Of a stretch of DNA of 64,000 nt, positions 10,101 through 24,179 are shown piece after piece. The DNA lies in assembly GCF_964340395.1 (NCBI RefSeq), contig NC_135550.1:13980408-14044407 (forward strand), written 5' to 3'. The number at the start of each line of letters is the position of its first letter. Positions within the stretch are counted from its first letter, which is position 1. Both the position numbers and the translations under genes were made by a program. Origin of the DNA: Glandiceps talaboti (Eukaryota; Hemichordata; Enteropneusta; Spengelidae). The notes beneath the pieces were generated by a model that did not search any database, had not been told where the DNA came from, and was given only the letters and a program-made list of their open reading frames with translations.

Positions 10101-13100
10101 CAGGTACTAAATTCAATGTATTCTAAATATAAACTCATTACTCACGGCTAGCGTATATAGCTTGCCAACCTTTAACCGGTTCCCATTGATACATGTTTCT
10201 ACCTATAGGTGTGATGCAATATCTCACATGCGTTCCCACACTGATTATTTCCAACTACTAAAGTGGAAAATCAACTTCAAAGATTAGAATTACAACACGC
10301 CCAATTTATCAACTACTATAGTAGACGATATACAACTGAAAAATTGGGCTTTAGAAGTTTGGAATTTATAACACAACCAAAAATTACCATTTTAAAACAT
10401 ACCTTAGTATTGTGAGAGGCTGTGTTACACAGTGATAGGGTTTTAACAAATGTAATAGTACAGGATAACAATGTAATGTCATTGACTGCTGAAAGACCAC
10501 TTCATAAAAGTTAACTGTCTTAAATTAAAATCAATCTGTGGGCATGTTTATAAGCAGCGTTCATGCAAAGTGTGAAGTTAGTAATTAAAGAATACAAAAT
10601 CTGAACTTTAAAATAATTGACATGCACAAAACTGTATAATGTTACGCTATCAGCTCTCAGACTGTATTATAATTGTCTAAAACGATCTTGTATTTCTTCC
10701 TCACACCAGTTTACAAGATTTCCTTCCAGTATATTTGCCGCCATGCCCTTGGAAATATTTGTTCATTGGAGAAAAATGTGTTTAGCGTGGCCCAGTGTTA
10801 ATAATGTCAGGTCTTTCACATTAACTTCAAAGCCGTGTCTATTTCCCTCCTCCTGTAAAAATAGCAGTGACTCAATGATGGAATTTCTGTGGCTGAGAAA
10901 GGAGCAGGGTCGTGGGACCTTTCCGGTCAAAAATGCATAGTCATCAATAAAATTGGTATTTGGTCTATGTTTTGACATTACTGACTCTTACCATGGTCAC
11001 AGAAGTCATGCATTTCTCAACATGTCCACAAATCTATTGAACAGCAAAGAAATATTACACATACTTTTGTGTGTTTGGAGGAGTGAGGAGTTCAAATGAA
11101 TGGAAACAATATCAAGTATCTGCTTTTATAGTATATAGCTCTTCACAAACAACCTTGGACAAAATTGATCTTCGGTCAGCTACAAATTTCCAACTTATAT
11201 CATCACATCTGCTGAGAAGCAAAATTATTACCAAAACCACAGGTGTATTATAAAACAGCAGTGTCCAAAATAACTACCACTATCTCAGAACGTGTATAAT
11301 AAAACAATCGTGGTGAATATAGTCCAATTTATTCAAATTATATCTCTGAATTTTGAGATACAAACTCTATTGCCGATACGTTTTATCATATAATGGCAGT
11401 TAATGAAAGAAATAATGACTGCATATTTCCTCAAATCCTTGTAAACACAGAACCTAACAACCACATCATACCTAGGTATGTATGCCAATTTAGACGACAG
11501 TTTTTTTTTTGAAGTCCAACATAGGTAGAAAATTTTGAGACTGGGTTTTAAAGACAAAGCTCTCCACCTCCCACCTCGAGTAAACCCTTGTCTGTGAACA
11601 AATCACTATCTCCGAAGTACTTAAATCTCCCTATATTTAGACTTGATGGATTAATAACAACACACTGAGTTGGACCCAAAAAAAGACTGCTAAATTGAGA
11701 CAATATGTTTTGTGAATGAATAGAGGAATGATACATGTGATAGCTTATCTTTTTACTACATAGCTAGTGACCTTATTGGATGACCACAACGGCACTTAGC
11801 ATCACATTTTACTGGACACAGGTTATCAGTAAAGATAAGACCCTCAAGCACTCGTTTGCTTTTCCCACGGTTCTATCTGCCTCTATCACTTTACCTGGAC
11901 AGTTTCTTCCCTCAAGGCTTACTGCCCTTATTGTACTTTGTCATCTGTTAATTTAATGGCGTGTAAGCCCTATCACGGCATAGAAAAGACAACAATACCC
12001 ATCCATGGTCCCATCTGAAATGACTTACCCTGTACATAAACTAAATCACAAACTTATTTATATCAGATTAAAAACATTAGTGGGCAATCTGATGGACAAA
12101 CTAATATTTATCTTTCTATCTGTCAATAAAATTCAAGTGTCAGATTCCAATCATTTGAATTCATTAGGGGTGTTCGTATTTGTTTACCACTTGATAAAAA
12201 CATCAGACTGACTAAAAAAATGAAGTGACATATTTATTAATGGTTATGTGTACACAGGTATTGGCAATCTGTTGCAATACATCTAGTACTTAAGTAGTAA
12301 TCTATTGTGCTGTCTCAGTCTGTGAAATATTTCTTTCATTTTCTCTACTGTGGTCAGTGTATTGTACCTACTTCCAAGTATTACATGTATTTAGGAGTTC
12401 AGCCAAGACTGTTAAGTTAATATTTGTGCATTAGATCATCCTCTATACAATGGATTAAGTTTCTGAGGATTAAAAATTAACATACAAGTATTACTATTAT
12501 GAGCACTTTTATATAAAAGTAACTGGCATTTTGATCAAACTTACAATATTCAAGGGATACAACATTTTTTAATATTACCATATCACTGATGGCCTGGACT
12601 TGAATACTGAAAGAAATTCTCCCTTTGAACTTTCAATCATGTATTAACTCTCCCATTTTCATTACACATCATTGCAATAATACAATTAAAGTTGTATTTA
12701 ATAGCAATTACACACGACTATAATCTAATTTCAAATAATATGGTTTTATGTCGGAGCCATGTTTTTTGGAAATTTAAAACACCTTGTCATTTTCCTTTAA
12801 CAAATGGATCTATTTAGTAACACCTACTTAGACATATACACACATACATGGTCAGCTGTTCATACGTTTTGTTATATTTCCCAGTGCACACAGTCCATGA
12901 ATGTAATAACTAATCTATATAATTACATAACAGGGAATGACCCTACAAAACAAAATTCTCATTAATTTTCTTATTATTTTGTAATTCATAAATTACAGTG
13001 TAGACAGTTATGTTTGCGAATGATTGATGACGACCTGGTCAAAGCAAATATTTGATATGAAAACCACAATACATGCAGTTCCCTGCTTTAACTTTGTAAA

Positions 13101-16100
13101 CTTCTGTTTCTGTTGAACAACTCAGATATGATGCAAGAGAACTAATTGGTGGTCAGGGCCAACGTGGGAAAGAAAGAGAGATCAGCCTTTAGCTATAGAC
13201 ATCAAGGAGTATACATGTACACAGATTGTCAGAAACTACAGAACCTTCATCATGTTGCCATTGTTTTTAAAGACAAAAGTTTCATGTAGGGGAAAACTTA
13301 AGTCAGTTTGAATAAAGAGAGGAAATACAATGCAGGGAAACAATTTGCACAATCTTATTTTTCTGCAGTGATGCATCTTTACAATTGTGATTATGTAGGT
13401 TTTCTGCACAACACAATGGCTCAAGTGAAGTAGTTTGAAGTGGTTGCTGTCACTTGTATTCTCATTACTAGTTGACAAAATCTACCACTACTGAGAAAAT
13501 TTATGGTACAATGCATAAATGGTTGTCCCAACCAAATGGATTTGATGTCTACCATTGTCCATGCCCTTCTTTTAGTGCTGGAACAAATGACATTCACTTT
13601 GACAGACCCTGTCCTCAAATCTTTGATGATAAACATCTTCAAAACATCTCCGTCATAACTTTCATCAAAAGGGTGTTCATCATTAACGGTCATTATACTC
13701 TGAAATATGTGATGAATATTGTTTGTTCATACGATATGACACAATTTTTCATTCAAGATATCTAGTATATGAAGTTGTTCTGATAGCAAAGCCACATTGA
13801 TGATGTTTTAATCCAATCTGACTGTCTAGTGCCCTCATACATCCATATATGGAAATGCCAGGCAATCACTCAAAAGACTTTCCCACAACCCTGATAAGAT
13901 TAAGAGTCAATTTTCATTTTTTGCCATTCATGCAGTATCAGGTATGTGGTTTGGTAAGCAGCTGTCTAATCCCGTTTCCTGCCCCTGACAGCACTAGGTT
14001 GTCTCCAAGATGTGCAAGAATGCCACTTCTGCTAAACATTACCTCTTTAAATCTACTTGGCTGGCTACCCCCAAATCAATTCTAGATGATGAGTGTGTGT
14101 GATAAAGGAAACATTCGTGTGTCTCATCACATCTGAGACATTTATGATTTGAGAGAAACAAACAAAAGCTTAACTGTGATGTGGCAAGGATTAGAACTTT
14201 TCAAAACACATCATTATCATCAAATGTTTGACATGATAGTGGATAAATATCATGAGATACAACTTTTATTCATCTTCTGTTTTTATGACCAACATCACCA
14301 AAACTTATTCAAATCAGTTTTTGTAATTTTTCATAGCTTTGCCAAAGTACACATTTGATGTGTAGTCTGAGTTTGACCACTGATTTCCCTCAAACTGCTA
14401 ATTTCTAACAAACACAAACTTTTTTTAAAATGATCTTCCTAAATAGCCATCAAATTCATTTGTATACAAAAACACAAACTTTCAAAGAAAAAACCTGCAA
14501 AAAAAAAGTAAACTTTGTAAATGAGTTGTAAGAAAGGTCCCTGCTGATTTATGAACTCAGAAAGGAGGGTCAAAAATCTGTGGAAGCTAACTGTTGACAG
14601 GGTCCAAGCCGACTTTCTAGAGTATCAAATATTTGAAGTTCTTCAGATTTTAGACAGGCACTGACGTCATCACCGCCTATTATTCTGCCATTATCATTTA
14701 TTGGAACCAGCTAACAAATTTATAGCGAGTCGGTGCCAGTTTCCATGGCAAAGTCAGTTGGTGGACTTAGAGATGCATAACCGTTTGAATGAAGATTTCA
14801 ACTTTTGACCCCCAACGTCTCTGTGAGATTTTCGCCAACTACCAACATTCCAGTCTGAAGAGATAGCAGTTTATTACTCAACAGCAACTACTGCCATGGC
14901 ATAGCTTTTCACTCTGAGGCACATGTGGGGCAGCAAGGCCAGTATCACTACCACCAACAGTGTTTGCCAAGGATACTTGAGCCTACACTGGAAAACACCA
15001 TTTTCCTTTTCACTGTGACCATCTTTAGGGAAACAACATGCCATTATACTAAACACGACAGTGAAAAGGGTTTAAATGCTATATTCTTACAACCGTTAGG
15101 AGATATTGTTTCACTATCATACATATATCAGTCTTTTTTGTCATCACAACGCAACCGTCTATTAACTATTAATCTCTACTGAATGAACAGAAATATTAAA
15201 AGTTTCAAAATTGGACTCAGAAAATCGACTAGAGTCGAGGTAACAGAAGGTAGACTTGTATGTTTAGTATGAACTTGTAGTGATGAAGTACACAGACAAT
15301 GAGGTCACATGACACCAGTGACTGGCCGACAAGTTTGTATGTGATGAACACCCTGAGGCAATAGTACAATTCTTTATCTAACCAATTTCTCTTCATTGGG
15401 TGACACAATTACAGATGTCTTCAGGGAATGCAATATAGACAACAAGATTAACCAGCAATATTTCAACTATGTCAAACTAAGATTCATAAAAAATACAAGC
15501 CTCACGCTGACACACACATAATGTTGCTAGTTTAAGATATAGATCAATCTACACTTTTCATTATTTAATTATTTTTAAAACGTTGACATTTTGGTATGAG
15601 AGTTTGAACACTTCGTATGTTATTATTTGTCTTCGCTGCATGGACCTGGTCCACATGTGGAAGTAAGAATTGAATAAAAATAGATGCAAGATAAACTACA
15701 GACATATCATATGCTATGTATAATTGAGACAGTGCCCAAAAATTGCACAGAATCACCTCAAACCACTCACAATGTAATGTAATGGTGAAATTCAAGTGTA
15801 TTTGATGACTGTATAAAGAGTACACGATCCCAGCATGAAAACAGGTGCAAGCACATGGTGACCACTGTGCCAGCAAGTGTTAGTACATGTAAAATGTCTC
15901 ACATTACACTATAAAGTACAATGCATGCCTCAAACTCCAACTTCATTCATCTTTACCCAAAACTGGGTCAGTAAGCTGATTTTGTTCCAGAATTGTGTTT
16001 CTAATATCATTTATATATCCACCGGAGGCTTACACAGACTGCTACAATTTGCTTTTCCCAATCCTCCTTAATGCAGTTGGTGGGGATTTTCTCATCCCTC

Positions 16101-19100
16101 AGTGTCTGATCATATATCTTTAACTATCTACACCCATGACAGTCATAATACAGATAATACAAACCTACCTACTTTGCATCATAATTCTACACTAATTATC
16201 ACTCTCAGATATTCTTTGTTTGATTTTTTACATTTTTCTAATGAAATCAATCTTTCCACGCCTATGCTCATCCTAGTGATTACTGCTTTCATTATTACAA
16301 AATACACATTTCTCCCTGTCACCGTGATAACAACGCATTTCAATTACTCTCTCTTGATGATACCAAATTAAACATCGCAGGACTGCACAATGAAAACAAA
16401 TTTGCAAATGAATGCTTCACACTCAAAACCTTACAGATGTACTAGAAATACAACTTTTGTTCCAAAACCCATCATTCTACAGTGGAAACATGCACCTATA
16501 GTATATTCAATGAGACCCAAAGAAAGAAACAGTAAATTGAATTAATTTCTGAAATAACCTAACAGACAATTGAATCAGGCTTAGAAAATCACTCTGCTTA
16601 TCACTACTGTGTGTTTAACAATGTGTCCATTATACAGGTGTACATATCCGCTGTAGTTTAAGCATGGATGCAGTACACTATTTACGTTTCATTTGCTATG
16701 AAGAGTGAACAAGAAAACCTACTCCAGTATTGAACTGTGCTTTGTTTCCCTGATATTGATCTATCAGCAACCCAATACAAACTCCAGTCAATAAACCAAC
16801 CTTTTCGATTTTCAACTTTTTTCTTATCCACACCAATTTCCACCTGCTACTATCATAGTTAACTAGTCAGAATTTTCAAGTCTTCAATAACCAAGCTTCT
16901 CAAGTCATCTTAATTGCAAACATTTTTTTTTCTTCTCAATTTTTTATCGTGGAGTTTGTGTAGATGCATTGGAGTGTGCTTGCCAGAAAATTATCCAAAC
17001 AGTGACTATGGTATTTTGCAAAACAATAATATTTGTTATGAAAATAAGCTCCTTTTTGTTTTCCCAGGTTCAAATTCTGATGGCCAAATACTGACAATAT
17101 GTTCCTTTTATCAAAAGACCATTTTTTTTGCAGAATTTCATTGATTTTTATTTTAAAATAGTATTTCATTCACCAAACATTTTATATTCAGGATGCATGA
17201 GAAAATTTGGTGTATGACTGGCAAAAAATTTGGCAGGAGAATAAATTATGACACTTGGATGGCAAATAAATGAAGCAATATTCAAACTTAAAAACATCAA
17301 AGTGGAAAAAACACATGAAATTGAAATTAACATAGTAAGATCATTAATTCTCAGGCATTCGCTTTTACACTATAAAGTAGAACACTTCGATGTGTAAAAA
17401 AAAAAAAAAAAAATTATGCTCACAAAATCTTACAATATTATCTCCACAGAAGAAGAATTCATTGAGTTTGAAATCATTTGAAAGAAGAGCTGTCACTGGA
17501 AGTCAGCTAAGCATAATTAATATACTGTGTAAGAAATACAGACAGTATCCCTGGAACAATATTGATGTAGAGAGATCTACACTGGAATGTCATGAGGGGG
17601 ACACCATGTTTGATGCGATGAATTACACATTGGATGATCACAGTGGGAGAGATATGCTTTGTATCACTGTCTGACTCTCAGACTGGGGTCAACCAAACAA
17701 AAGAACCAATCCACAAGTACCCCGTATCCCAAGTGTTTCCCTTCAAGTTTTGTGTAAACTGACATTATGTGCACACATCAAACTGACATCATCTCTACCT
17801 GACCAAAAGTTCAACAACTACTTCATTTTTTTATGTCCACCATGTTTGTTTTTTTATCTTCATCTCTGCGGAATGTTTGCTTTATCAGAATTGACTGTCT
17901 ATCTAGATATGAAGTCTATATTTTGGAAGGGCAATTTGAAGCTTGTAAATCTAAGCTGCAGTCAGAGCGTTGATCAGATATGGACGGTGTGTACATACAT
18001 TAAGTATACACTTTGTCATTTTGTGGGCTAGTTTATTCATCAATTTGCCAACATGCAGGTCTATTGTCAAGTCATTAGCTAACACAATTGAAATGTATAA
18101 GGTTGGCTTCAGATGTGCTGCATGCATGGTGGAATACAAATCAGTCCAAATGTGTGGATTTTGTTTATAATGGGGGAACTATGCACTGATCAGAGGCATG
18201 TTAATAGCAATGTAGTGAAGCGTAGTGGCATGATGTCATGTCACGTGGCTACTATTACCTTTCCATTTGTTCTGGCTCATCAAGTTCACCTTCAACAAGC
18301 CTTTTGTAAATGCACTAGCTTTCATACAAAGCAGGGCAAATGACAAACCCTTGAGCTGACCTGATTCTGATTTTACTACGAGACGACACAATTTCACTTA
18401 TGTTAATTTTTACTTGCGTACTATCTGTGCAAATGATGATATATATTATCGCAATGAAACTTTCATGTTTCTGCTGGACTTTTTACCCCATAGGACTCCA
18501 AAGCAAGCCAAAGGCTATCCTCTTCTCCATCAATGTTCCAAGTTCATTTGTAATACATACCCCCTATCTGAACCATGATATAGCTGGTTTGTTTTCCAAC
18601 ATCTCCAGGGATGCCTGTCAAATTGAACACTCGTACTATTACCAGTGTTGTAGCACTATTACAATCATTACAGTAAAATACATGCTTGCTATTTATTCTG
18701 AAATACTTAAAAGCGTGTTTTCAATATCAAAATAAATCAGTTCACAAATTAAAAACAAACACGACCGGCTGGTTTTAGACTTTACCCAATTTCCATCTTA
18801 GTTAGAAATGTGTGTAAAAAATCAGCTGGGATAATTGCATCCTTTTCTCACAGCAAATTGGAAGGACGAGCCTAACTAATCAAAACCAGAGATTTTGGAA
18901 TGGTCTCTCTATTGTATAGAATCAATCTCCGGGTATTAGGGAGTGTGACTAATCCGCTGGTCCTCCTCACCTTTCACTACCACCCTACCCATATGGTAAT
19001 TATATACAAACACACTAAAAATACTGTAATTATGGGCACGAGGACGAGTACGCTTTAAATATAGCACTGCTTGCTACCAGGGACAAGAAACCAGGGCAAT

Positions 19101-22100
19101 AGTGGTTGGATGTATCACTCCACACAGTTCCTGACCTTACGGAGGGTGTTTATCATCAAACATCCATTAATTACTAACACATAACATAAATAATCCCATG
19201 AACCAAAGTCATAGCGATCCATTTATGTTCTTCCAACTATCTATTTTGGGTTGTACCTCTCTGATCCGTGCCGGTTGGAAGCGTTCAAATTTACAACATC
19301 AAGGGGCAATTTCTTTGGCCTATCATCTTTCAACTGAGTTGCTACAAAAAAATTAATGTGAGCAAGGACACCGAGTTTTGAAATCTGATCCCAAGTCTTG
19401 ATATGACTGAGGCTAAATTTCATCAATTTTCGGCATTAACTATTCTTAGAATGAAATTGCATTTTCAGGGGAAATGTTAAATACACAGAGAGTATAGATG
19501 ATACCTGTTATCATTGTAACCCTCATCACATAACAAACATTTTACACTTTTGCAGGTAATTATTTACAATTCAAATTTCAACATACAACATAATATTGTA
19601 TGTAACTAGGAGAGGAAACCTAGCCAAATTGCTGGTATAATATTGCACTAATTTTATGTCTTTTTCAGTTTTATTTTATGTTATTTCCCTTCCTACGATC
19701 TCATGCTGCACTGACTTATCCTCATGTTTATATTCAGTAATCAAAAAATTTAAATACCACATTTTACTGGTTTCCTCGCACTACAACAATCATTGGCAAA
19801 AATTGAATTCTCTGAGAACAACAACATATGAATTATTTGGACGGCAAGTCATATGGCCTGTAGCAGAGTATTGATGTCTTTTCTACTTTTCCACTATAAT
19901 CAATTGCTTGAGACTGGTTCATACAGTATTATCCTGATCGAGGGGACTCATGCATTTTCATGCTGGCAATTTTCTCTCATCAAGCCTTTTGAAACCACTA
20001 GAAAGCTGGCCTACTTCCACAAACAAACACTTTTGTGAAAACGATGTTAGTCCTGCGCAAATAAAAATATCAACCCCATACCTGTATGTACAACATACAG
20101 CTGTATCTGTACTTTTTTTTTTTGGAGTTGGAAGTAAAATATTTGTTGCATCAATATACTGCTATTGATTTGAGGCAAATAAATATAGCATAAATGCTTG
20201 TGTTTCCTTTCTCTATAGAAAGGATTGATCTGCATTTGTTCACAAGAAAGAAATTATTTTAATAGAAAAAAAATAGACAAAATGAAGTCAAGCCAACAGA
20301 ATAAATGATCGAGGTGCTGTCAAAAATGATTAAATAGTGCTCCAAGCAGTCAAAAATGAACCATCCAAGACACACACACACAGTCTCTCTCCCTTCTTTG
20401 TGATAATATTCATAAGAAAAACTTTGCCATGTCCATATAAAATTTTATGAATGTCGTTGTGCATAAATTTAATAATAACTGACAACAATGAATAACTGAT
20501 GTGTTACCCTACATGAATGCAAACCTAATTTTCAAAGCAATTTGGCGGTGCCTACATCAACCATAGCAATCAAGTGTACACTGAATGGGTTTTAATATGG
20601 TACAATCACACACATGATGTACTAGCCTACCCCCAAGAGTCTTAGCCTAATAAGGCTTTCCAAATCCAGGGATGTGCTTCTCAACAGCTGAGTTATGATG
20701 TATACTTGCAAATGCCTAGGTAACTAGAATTCTCGTCAATGAAAGCCACCGTGTCAATAAGAATTTGCATAATTGCCTGTGTGTATTGATTTCATGAAAG
20801 CTCAAACCTGACATACAGTCACTACTACTCGGCCAACATATCGGTGATGATACTATACGCAATTGACAACTAACAGGATATTTCAAGTAACAATTCAAAT
20901 TGTCAGAGCCGGAGAAAAAGCAAATAACCACTATTGCATTAGAACTTGTACTCTTCAAATTACCTTCCCTTTTGATCAATTTATAGTTCATCTACGTCAA
21001 ACAGGAGAACAAAACCCAGACAAGTACAATGTGAACTAATGAATTATACTGGTTGTTATACGCTTTAATTTTCAACCACTTAAAATAACAGCCCCCAGTA
21101 CTTCAGACACCCATCTGCTGCAGATTTTCACTGAAAATTTGTCATATTTTGACAAAATGCTTCAAATACAACTCATCTGCACAATTTATGGATTTGGATG
21201 GGTAGGTTCTCACCATAAAAAGTGTAATACAATGTTCAAAGATGAAAAAAAATTAACAACTGAATGAGGGTACGAATTTGAGTATTTGTATGTGGATAGT
21301 GGGAAGGCAGTAATCGTCTTCTATTAAGTGAAGCCCGGTATAATTGTAAGAATAATCCGTAAATCTCTTTACGTCAAGTAAAACTGTCAGAATCCATAAC
21401 ACTTCACTATAAATGAAATGGGTCTCAATGAACAGACATCCACATACCACTGGGATCATCTCATCACCATGGCAACACCTGATCCTATTACTTTAATCAC
21501 TTTATAAGCACACGCATTTTGAAATAATGAAATAATGGATTTGGAGAATTATTTCAACAATTTTGATAACTTGGTAACCCTGTGTTAATGCTGACGATTC
21601 TACTCTAAACAAATTTTTAGGTTTTCAATCAAACATAAAATTAAAAAAAAAAAAAACTTTTCCAAGTTTGTCAGCGTTTGTACATGGTATGCAAATTAAG
21701 TCACTATCAACAATCAATGTATTATGGTGTAATCTTGTATTTACAGAAAATCACACTTATTTCAAAATTTAAAAAAAAGAGGATATATTTGCTAATCAAT
21801 ATTATTTATCTCTGAAATAATGCTAAAGCAAACTAATTGCAAATTTCAGCCTTTTTGGAACTTGGAACAATATATTACATATTATTATCAACGAAATTTT
21901 AATACTTTTAATTTTTGGATTCTATGCTATCGTTAGGTTTTACCACAGTACAGGAAGAATACAGATAATTCCCTTGGCCTAATATATTTGTGTCGTCAAT
22001 AAAAGCCTGACTAAAGGAATGAAAAAGAGGGCAAGCTAACAAAAATAGAACACTGTTCTGTGTAATATATCATCACACAATTGACAAGAAGTCCTTGAAC

Positions 22101-24144
22101 GACTGAGAAACTGAACAATACCCTATTGTATCTCATTGTCAACATAGAACACTTCATCAACTCAATCTAAAAACTGAAGAAAAAAAATTATCAAGATGTT
22201 ACACACAACTGAATTTCGATTACACATAAGCATGTTCCCAAGAAAATATTTTTGTCTAGAGGGTGTAAATTTGACATGATAAATCATATTTGTAAGTAGC
22301 CAATAAAATGCTGGGCGGTGACCTATCACTTTCAGCTGATCGATTAGCATGCCAATGCCAGTCTAATGCCTAGCCCTGATGCCATGTTTAGAACATGGAC
22401 GTCCTAATTTTGATACCAGCAACCCTTAAAAGTTACAGTCATTGCGAAACCTTACTTTGTGTACTGATAGCAAGACACATATCGATACTTAGTCTACATG
22501 TACTACCAGGGTAGCAATATAAAGTATGTCCACTTTTTAAAAAAAAGGAAGAGGTGAACAATTGTTTTCTATGAACTAAATCACAAATTACTGGCAGTCA
22601 AAAGAAAGAAGAAAAATTGAAAAAAATGGAGATAGGAAGGAATTTATTTTGCCATTTTCCCACTGAAATGTATATATAGTATTATGCTAATTTTCAATTT
22701 TGGAAACGTTGCACTATATGATAGGATATGTGACATTGCTCATGTACTTTGAAAACTTGTTTCAGATATGGGAAGTGAGAGATGAACATTGTTTTTATGA
22801 CCTAGATCAGAACAAAACCAAAACAACACCACCCATCAGTTTTAAAATATACTGAAAGAATCAGGATAAAAAAATAACATTTTTTTCTGACTGGATAATA
22901 TGTATCACCAGTTTGACTGACCATTAAGCTACAAACATCTATTTATGTTGTCATAGTCAGTTGTTCGGGACTTCTTCTTGCAATTATTAGCTGATTATGC
23001 AAATACACGTATATGTGTAACTATGACGATATTTTACATGGTCCACAACGACAGAGCAAAGAAGTATACACTGAAAACATCCATTCTGGAGCAACTAGTT
23101 CAATTAGACTACGAAAGTCAAAATTTTGGGTTTGGTGTCTTTTTTGTGACTTAAAAAAAATTGCTAACCTTTTAACTTATCAAGTGAGAAAACTGTAAAC
23201 TGAAGTTATATAAATGCTAGCTAAACAAATCAATTACAAATGAAACATTTGTTTTGATTTTGATTTTATAATCTTTTATTTTGCTTTTCACCTGACATCT
23301 ACCATCAACTGCCATAACATTGCATAACTACTTCCGTCTTCAGCTCAGGAATCAAAATAAATCACCAGAGCATGAAAGACCAGCATTTTCACCAACATTG
23401 GACTTTCAATGAATCCCGTTAACAATTAACATAATCAAATACAACATATCATGTTACATTACCTAAACTATAATATTTGTCATCAATTATATCCTTTTGG
23501 TTATATTTGACTTATCTTTATTATAAGAGAAACATAATTTATTGGGAACATAATCTGAATTCATAACTGGGGAAATGAAACCGGATCTGAGTTGAAAGTT
23601 GTCGTAATCAAACATGGAAACTTTAAAGTGTAAGCTTGCTCTAGATGCAGCTGGGCATCCAATTGAATTAGCTCTCTCAGTGCGCTCACAAGGCCAATAT
23701 CTAGAGTTGAGCATTTTATAATCATATTAGTTATAAAACTACGTTTAAAATATCATCCATTCAGAGAATTATTAAACAGGACGCAAATAGTAACAATAGT
23801 AAGGCAATATTTCAGGTGGATTTTTTAAAATCATGAAATGTGTATCAACATCATCACAATGTGGGTCTTAACTCTATGGGATAGGATGTTCTAGTTTATC
23901 ACAGCTGAATATACTACATCAAAATAAATGATATCTGGGACATACATAATGTCAGCTATCAAATGATCCAGGATATTTATAAAAGTGGAGACATTAGGAC
24001 TGTATTGACACAGGCATAGAACAAAAAGGTCATACACTTGGTCTATATTTGAAAATGTTTATCTTTTTTATGTAAAGAGTGTTTAGAGAGCAGGCATTCC
24101 ATTGGAGATATCCCAGAATTCCAAGGCCCATGGTTGACGTCAGT

Positions 24145-24179
24145 GCTGTGTATGTGTGTGTGTATGTGTGTGTGTGTGC
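24145..24179. repeat. TG microsatellite
   Basis: An interrupted (TG)n tract with TATG steps, in intron 2. Confidence 0.85.
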
